Positions 61,805 to 64,000 of a DNA stretch of 64,000 bases are shown here, piece after piece; the stretch's first letter is position 1; each line of letters starts with the position of its first letter. This DNA comes from Embleya hyalina (GTDB lineage: Bacteria; Actinomycetota; Actinomycetes; Streptomycetales; Streptomycetaceae), in the NCBI RefSeq assembly GCF_003967355.1, contig NZ_BIFH01000014.1, positions 186,001-250,000 on the forward strand. The letters run 5' to 3'. The notes below the pieces were generated by a model, which was not told where the DNA came from, did no database searches, and was given only the letters and a program-made list of their open reading frames with translations. The position numbers were made by a program, and so were the translations under genes.

Positions 61805-63121
61805 ATGGGTACTTTTGCACATGAAATCTACGACGTGGCGGGCATTGGATTCGGGCCCTCCAATCTGTCCCTGGCCATCGCCCTGGAGGAGTACGGGGGC
61901 GCCGGTCGAAACGGATCCCCGGACCGACCCGGGGCGATATTCTTCGAGCGGCAGCGTGCGTTCGGCTGGCATCGCAATATGTTGCTGCCGACCGCCACCA
62001 TGCAGATCTCGTTCATGAAGGACCTGGCCACGTTCCGGAATCCGGTGTCGCGGTTCAGCTTCGTGTCGTATCTGCACGAGGCGGGCCGGCTCGCGCAGTT
62101 CGTCAACAACCAGGACTTCTTCCCGACCCGCCAGGAGTTCCACCAGTACCTGGAGTGGGCGCAGGCGAGCTTCACCGACCGGGTGCACTACGGCTCGGAG
62201 GTCGCCGCGATCCGGCTGCCCGCGGGCGTCGACCCGGCCTCGGCCGAACATCTGCGCCTGGAGATCCGCGACGGCTCCGGGACCCGTACGGTCGACGCGC
62301 GCAACGTGGCCATCTCCACCGGCCTGGTGCCGCGCCTGCCCGACGGCATCCAGGCCGACGAACGGGTGTGGCACAGCTCGGAGTTCCTGGACAAGTACAG
62401 CCGGACCGACCCGACCGGACTGCGCACCGTGGCGGTGGTCGGCGCGGGCCAGAGCGCGGCCGAGATCACCCGGTTCCTCTACGACGAACTCCCGCACGCC
62501 CGGGTGTACTCGATCATCCCGTCGTACGGCTACTGCGTGGCCGACGACACCCCGTTCGCGAACCAGGTGTTCGACCCGAGCGCGGTCGACGCGTACTACT
62601 TCGGGACCGACCGCACCCGCGAGGCGTTCTGGCAGTACCACCGGAACACCAACTATTCGGTGGTCGACGACGAGGTGATCCGCGACCTGTACCGGCGCTC
62701 GTACGACGAAGAGGTGCGCGGGGTCGAGCGGTTGCACTTCCTCAACCTGACCCGGGTCGACGAGGTCAAGCGGGCGGGCGACGAGACCCGCGTGTCACTG
62801 CTGTCGCTGCTCGACGACGAATCGCCCGAACTGGACGTGGACGCGATCGTGTTCGCCACCGGCTACGAGGCGATGGAACCGAGCCGCCTGCTGGGCGAGT
62901 TGGACCGGTACTGCCTGCGCGACGAGGCCGGCCGGCACCGGGTGGGCCGCGACTACCGACTCGTCACCTCGCCCGAACTGCGCTGCGGCATCTATCTCCA
63001 GGGCGGTACGGAGCACACCCACGGGCTGACCTCCTCGCTCCTGTCCAATCTCGCCATCCGCAGCGGCGAGATCGCCGAGTCGATCCTCGGCCGCCGTCCG
63101 GCGGAGGCGCTACACGGCTGA
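61805..63121 (+). CDS. L-ornithine N5-monooxygenase (KtzI/CchB/PvdA-like)
   Basis: 438 residues from ATG 61805, with GAGAG upstream. The FAD motif is VAGIGFGPSNLSLA (11-24). FGWHRNMLLPTATMQISFMK is the substrate-region signature of the family. The NADPH motif is VAVVGAGQSAAEI at about 205. DAIVFATGYEAMEP is the conserved D-x3-FATGY-x4-P motif. It makes N5-hydroxyornithine, used in hydroxamate siderophores or, with a KtzT enzyme, piperazic acid. No siderophore synthetase is near, while a KtzT-like gene is divergent from it, so the piperazate route is preferred. Confidence 0.92.
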   Translation: MGTFAHEIYDVAGIGFGPSNLSLAIALEEYGGAGRNGSPDRPGAIFFERQRAFGWHRNMLLPTATMQISFMKDLATFRNPVSRFSFVSYLHEAGRLAQFVNNQDFFPTRQEFHQYLEWAQASFTDRVHYGSEVAAIRLPAGVDPASAEHLRLEIRDGSGTRTVDARNVAISTGLVPRLPDGIQADERVWHSSEFLDKYSRTDPTGLRTVAVVGAGQSAAEITRFLYDELPHARVYSIIPSYGYCVADDTPFANQVFDPSAVDAYYFGTDRTREAFWQYHRNTNYSVVDDEVIRDLYRRSYDEEVRGVERLHFLNLTRVDEVKRAGDETRVSLLSLLDDESPELDVDAIVFATGYEAMEPSRLLGELDRYCLRDEAGRHRVGRDYRLVTSPELRCGIYLQGGTEHTHGLTSSLLSNLAIRSGEIAESILGRRPAEALHG

Positions 63122-63139
63122 CGTCACCGACGCGAGCCG

Positions 63140-63862
63140 CTACTTCCCCGCGGGCAGGCGATCCACGACCTGGCCCGCGGGGGGTGCGACGGGCACGCAC
63201 GAGCGTTCGCTGCGGGTGATCCTCGCGTTCTGCGGACGGGTGCCCTCGGAGCGGACGACGACGGGATACGGCTTGCCGTACGCCCGCACGTAGACCGTGC
63301 GCGACCGCCGCCGGCCCTGCGCGTCCCCCTCCCCGTCGACCCGGGTGAGGGGGATCAGCGTACGGCCGTCGATGGTGACCGGTTCGCCCTTGGTGTAGCC
63401 GTCGCCGCCGGGTCCGAAGACCACGCCGGCCGTGTCCAGGGGATCGCTCGGGTCGTACGCGAGCATCGCGTAACGATCGGCGTACGTGCGCCTGTTCGCG
63501 GCGGTGTCGGGCAGGCTCGTGCCGGCCCACTCCCAGAACGCGGCGCCGGCCTTGAGGTAGGACTTCCCACCGACCACGATCGCCTCGCCCGCGCGCCCGT
63601 CCATCTCGAACGTGCCCCGGTAGTCCCGGCCCTGGCGTACGCACAGGTCGAAGTCGACGCGTCTGCCCGCGGTGAGCACCTGGTCGCCGACGATGCGGAT
63701 GTCGTCGGCGCCGCGCAGCAGGCTCGCCGACTCGCGGACCAGGTCCCGCGCGTCCCGGTCGACGTTGGACTCCAGCGCGTCACCGACACCTGCGCAGCCG
63801 GCGAGCGCGGCGCAGCAGAGGACCACCGCCGTGGCGGTCACGGCCATACGGGATGTGTACAC
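63140..63862 (-). CDS. Secreted lipoprotein of unknown function
   Basis: 240 residues from GTG 63862, AAGGAA five bases upstream; ATG 63847 is an alternative. The lipobox LAGC ends the signal peptide at about residue 22. The mature protein (LRGADDIRIVGDQVL, then FDLCVRQGRDYRGTFEMDG and AIVVGGKSYLKAGAAFWE) resembles lipoproteins of the LppX/LprG-like kind, with a strand-rich fold for hydrophobic ligands. It is 18 nt from the N-hydroxylase stop, tail to tail. A link with the cluster is not shown. Confidence 0.8.
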   Translation of the reverse strand: MYTSRMAVTATAVVLCCAALAGCAGVGDALESNVDRDARDLVRESASLLRGADDIRIVGDQVLTAGRRVDFDLCVRQGRDYRGTFEMDGRAGEAIVVGGKSYLKAGAAFWEWAGTSLPDTAANRRTYADRYAMLAYDPSDPLDTAGVVFGPGGDGYTKGEPVTIDGRTLIPLTRVDGEGDAQGRRRSRTVYVRAYGKPYPVVVRSEGTRPQNARITRSERSCVPVAPPAGQVVDRLPAGK

Positions 63863-63926
63863 GACGTTCCTTGCCTGCGAAGTTCCGTGCCTGCGAACCC
63901 GGAATCCGACGGGTGGGTATCTCGGG

Positions 63927-64000
63927 TCAGGGTTTGATGCCGACGGCGCCGTAGCCCCAGACGTTCTCGACCTCGTCCAGCGGGTGTCCGGGTTCGCCGT
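63927..64000 (-). CDS. C-terminal fragment of an unidentified protein (cut by right edge)
   Basis: 23 codons ending at TGA 63927, reading GEPGHPLDEVENVWGYGAVG then IKP. The frame has normal actinobacterial codon use. Too little is visible to name the family. Confidence 0.45.
   Translation of the reverse strand, partial: GEPGHPLDEVENVWGYGAVGIKP

Overview
The window is very GC-rich, with strong third-position G/C bias, GTG starts, 4-nt ATGA overlaps and a rare TTA codon. It also carries an Rpf with a LysM domain, an LAxTG wall anchor, a DUF6421 protein and an LmbU-family regulator. Together these point to a streptomycete-type actinobacterium such as Streptomyces or Embleya; the species cannot be fixed from the sequence. 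No rRNA, tRNA, CRISPR array, transposase, integrase or phage gene was found.

Region 1 (1-8601) is a purine catabolism locus: an XdhC-like maturation factor cut by the left edge, an NCS2 purine permease, the three subunits of a xanthine dehydrogenase, and a divergent PucR regulator. Region 2 (8632-12090) has an SDR facing a pair that looks like the plant Tm-1 protein split in two (UPF0261 domain plus TIM-barrel PEP-hydrolase-like protein), followed by an EthD protein. Region 3 (12226-19748) has a c-di-AMP (ydaO) riboswitch ahead of a resuscitation-promoting factor, a DUF6421/SDR/threonine-aldolase trio, a carotenoid oxygenase and two uncharacterised genes.

Region 4 (19740-31443) has a Tat-exported type II cholesterol oxidase, an orphan histidine kinase, a DUF1023 hydrolase with an acyltransferase, a two-component system, a TetR/imine-reductase pair with matching operator repeats, a propeller lactonase and a GNAT protein. 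Region 5 (31445-50544) is a sugar-acid catabolic island around an IclR regulator. A leftward operon (aminotransferase, enolase-superfamily dehydratase, amidohydrolase, SDR) and a rightward operon (Gfo/Idh, sugar ABC importer, epimerase, DapA-like, hydroxyacid dehydrogenase, FAH hydrolase) lie on either side of it. Two inverted paralogous secreted beta-helix proteins sit in the island and share a nearly identical 300-bp tract.

Region 6 (50641-58374) has a TetR/SDR pair with a duplicated promoter-operator, a small hydrolase, a thioester-domain LAxTG surface protein, an XRE regulator, an ECF sigma/anti-sigma pair and a dimethylargininase. Region 7 (58375-64000) starts with 1.5 kb lacking a convincing gene, of mixed base composition. 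It continues with an LmbU-family regulator carrying a TTA codon, a PaiB/KtzT-like protein and an ornithine N-hydroxylase, the two-enzyme set that makes piperazic acid. This looks like the edge of a non-ribosomal peptide type cluster, with the core enzymes outside the window.
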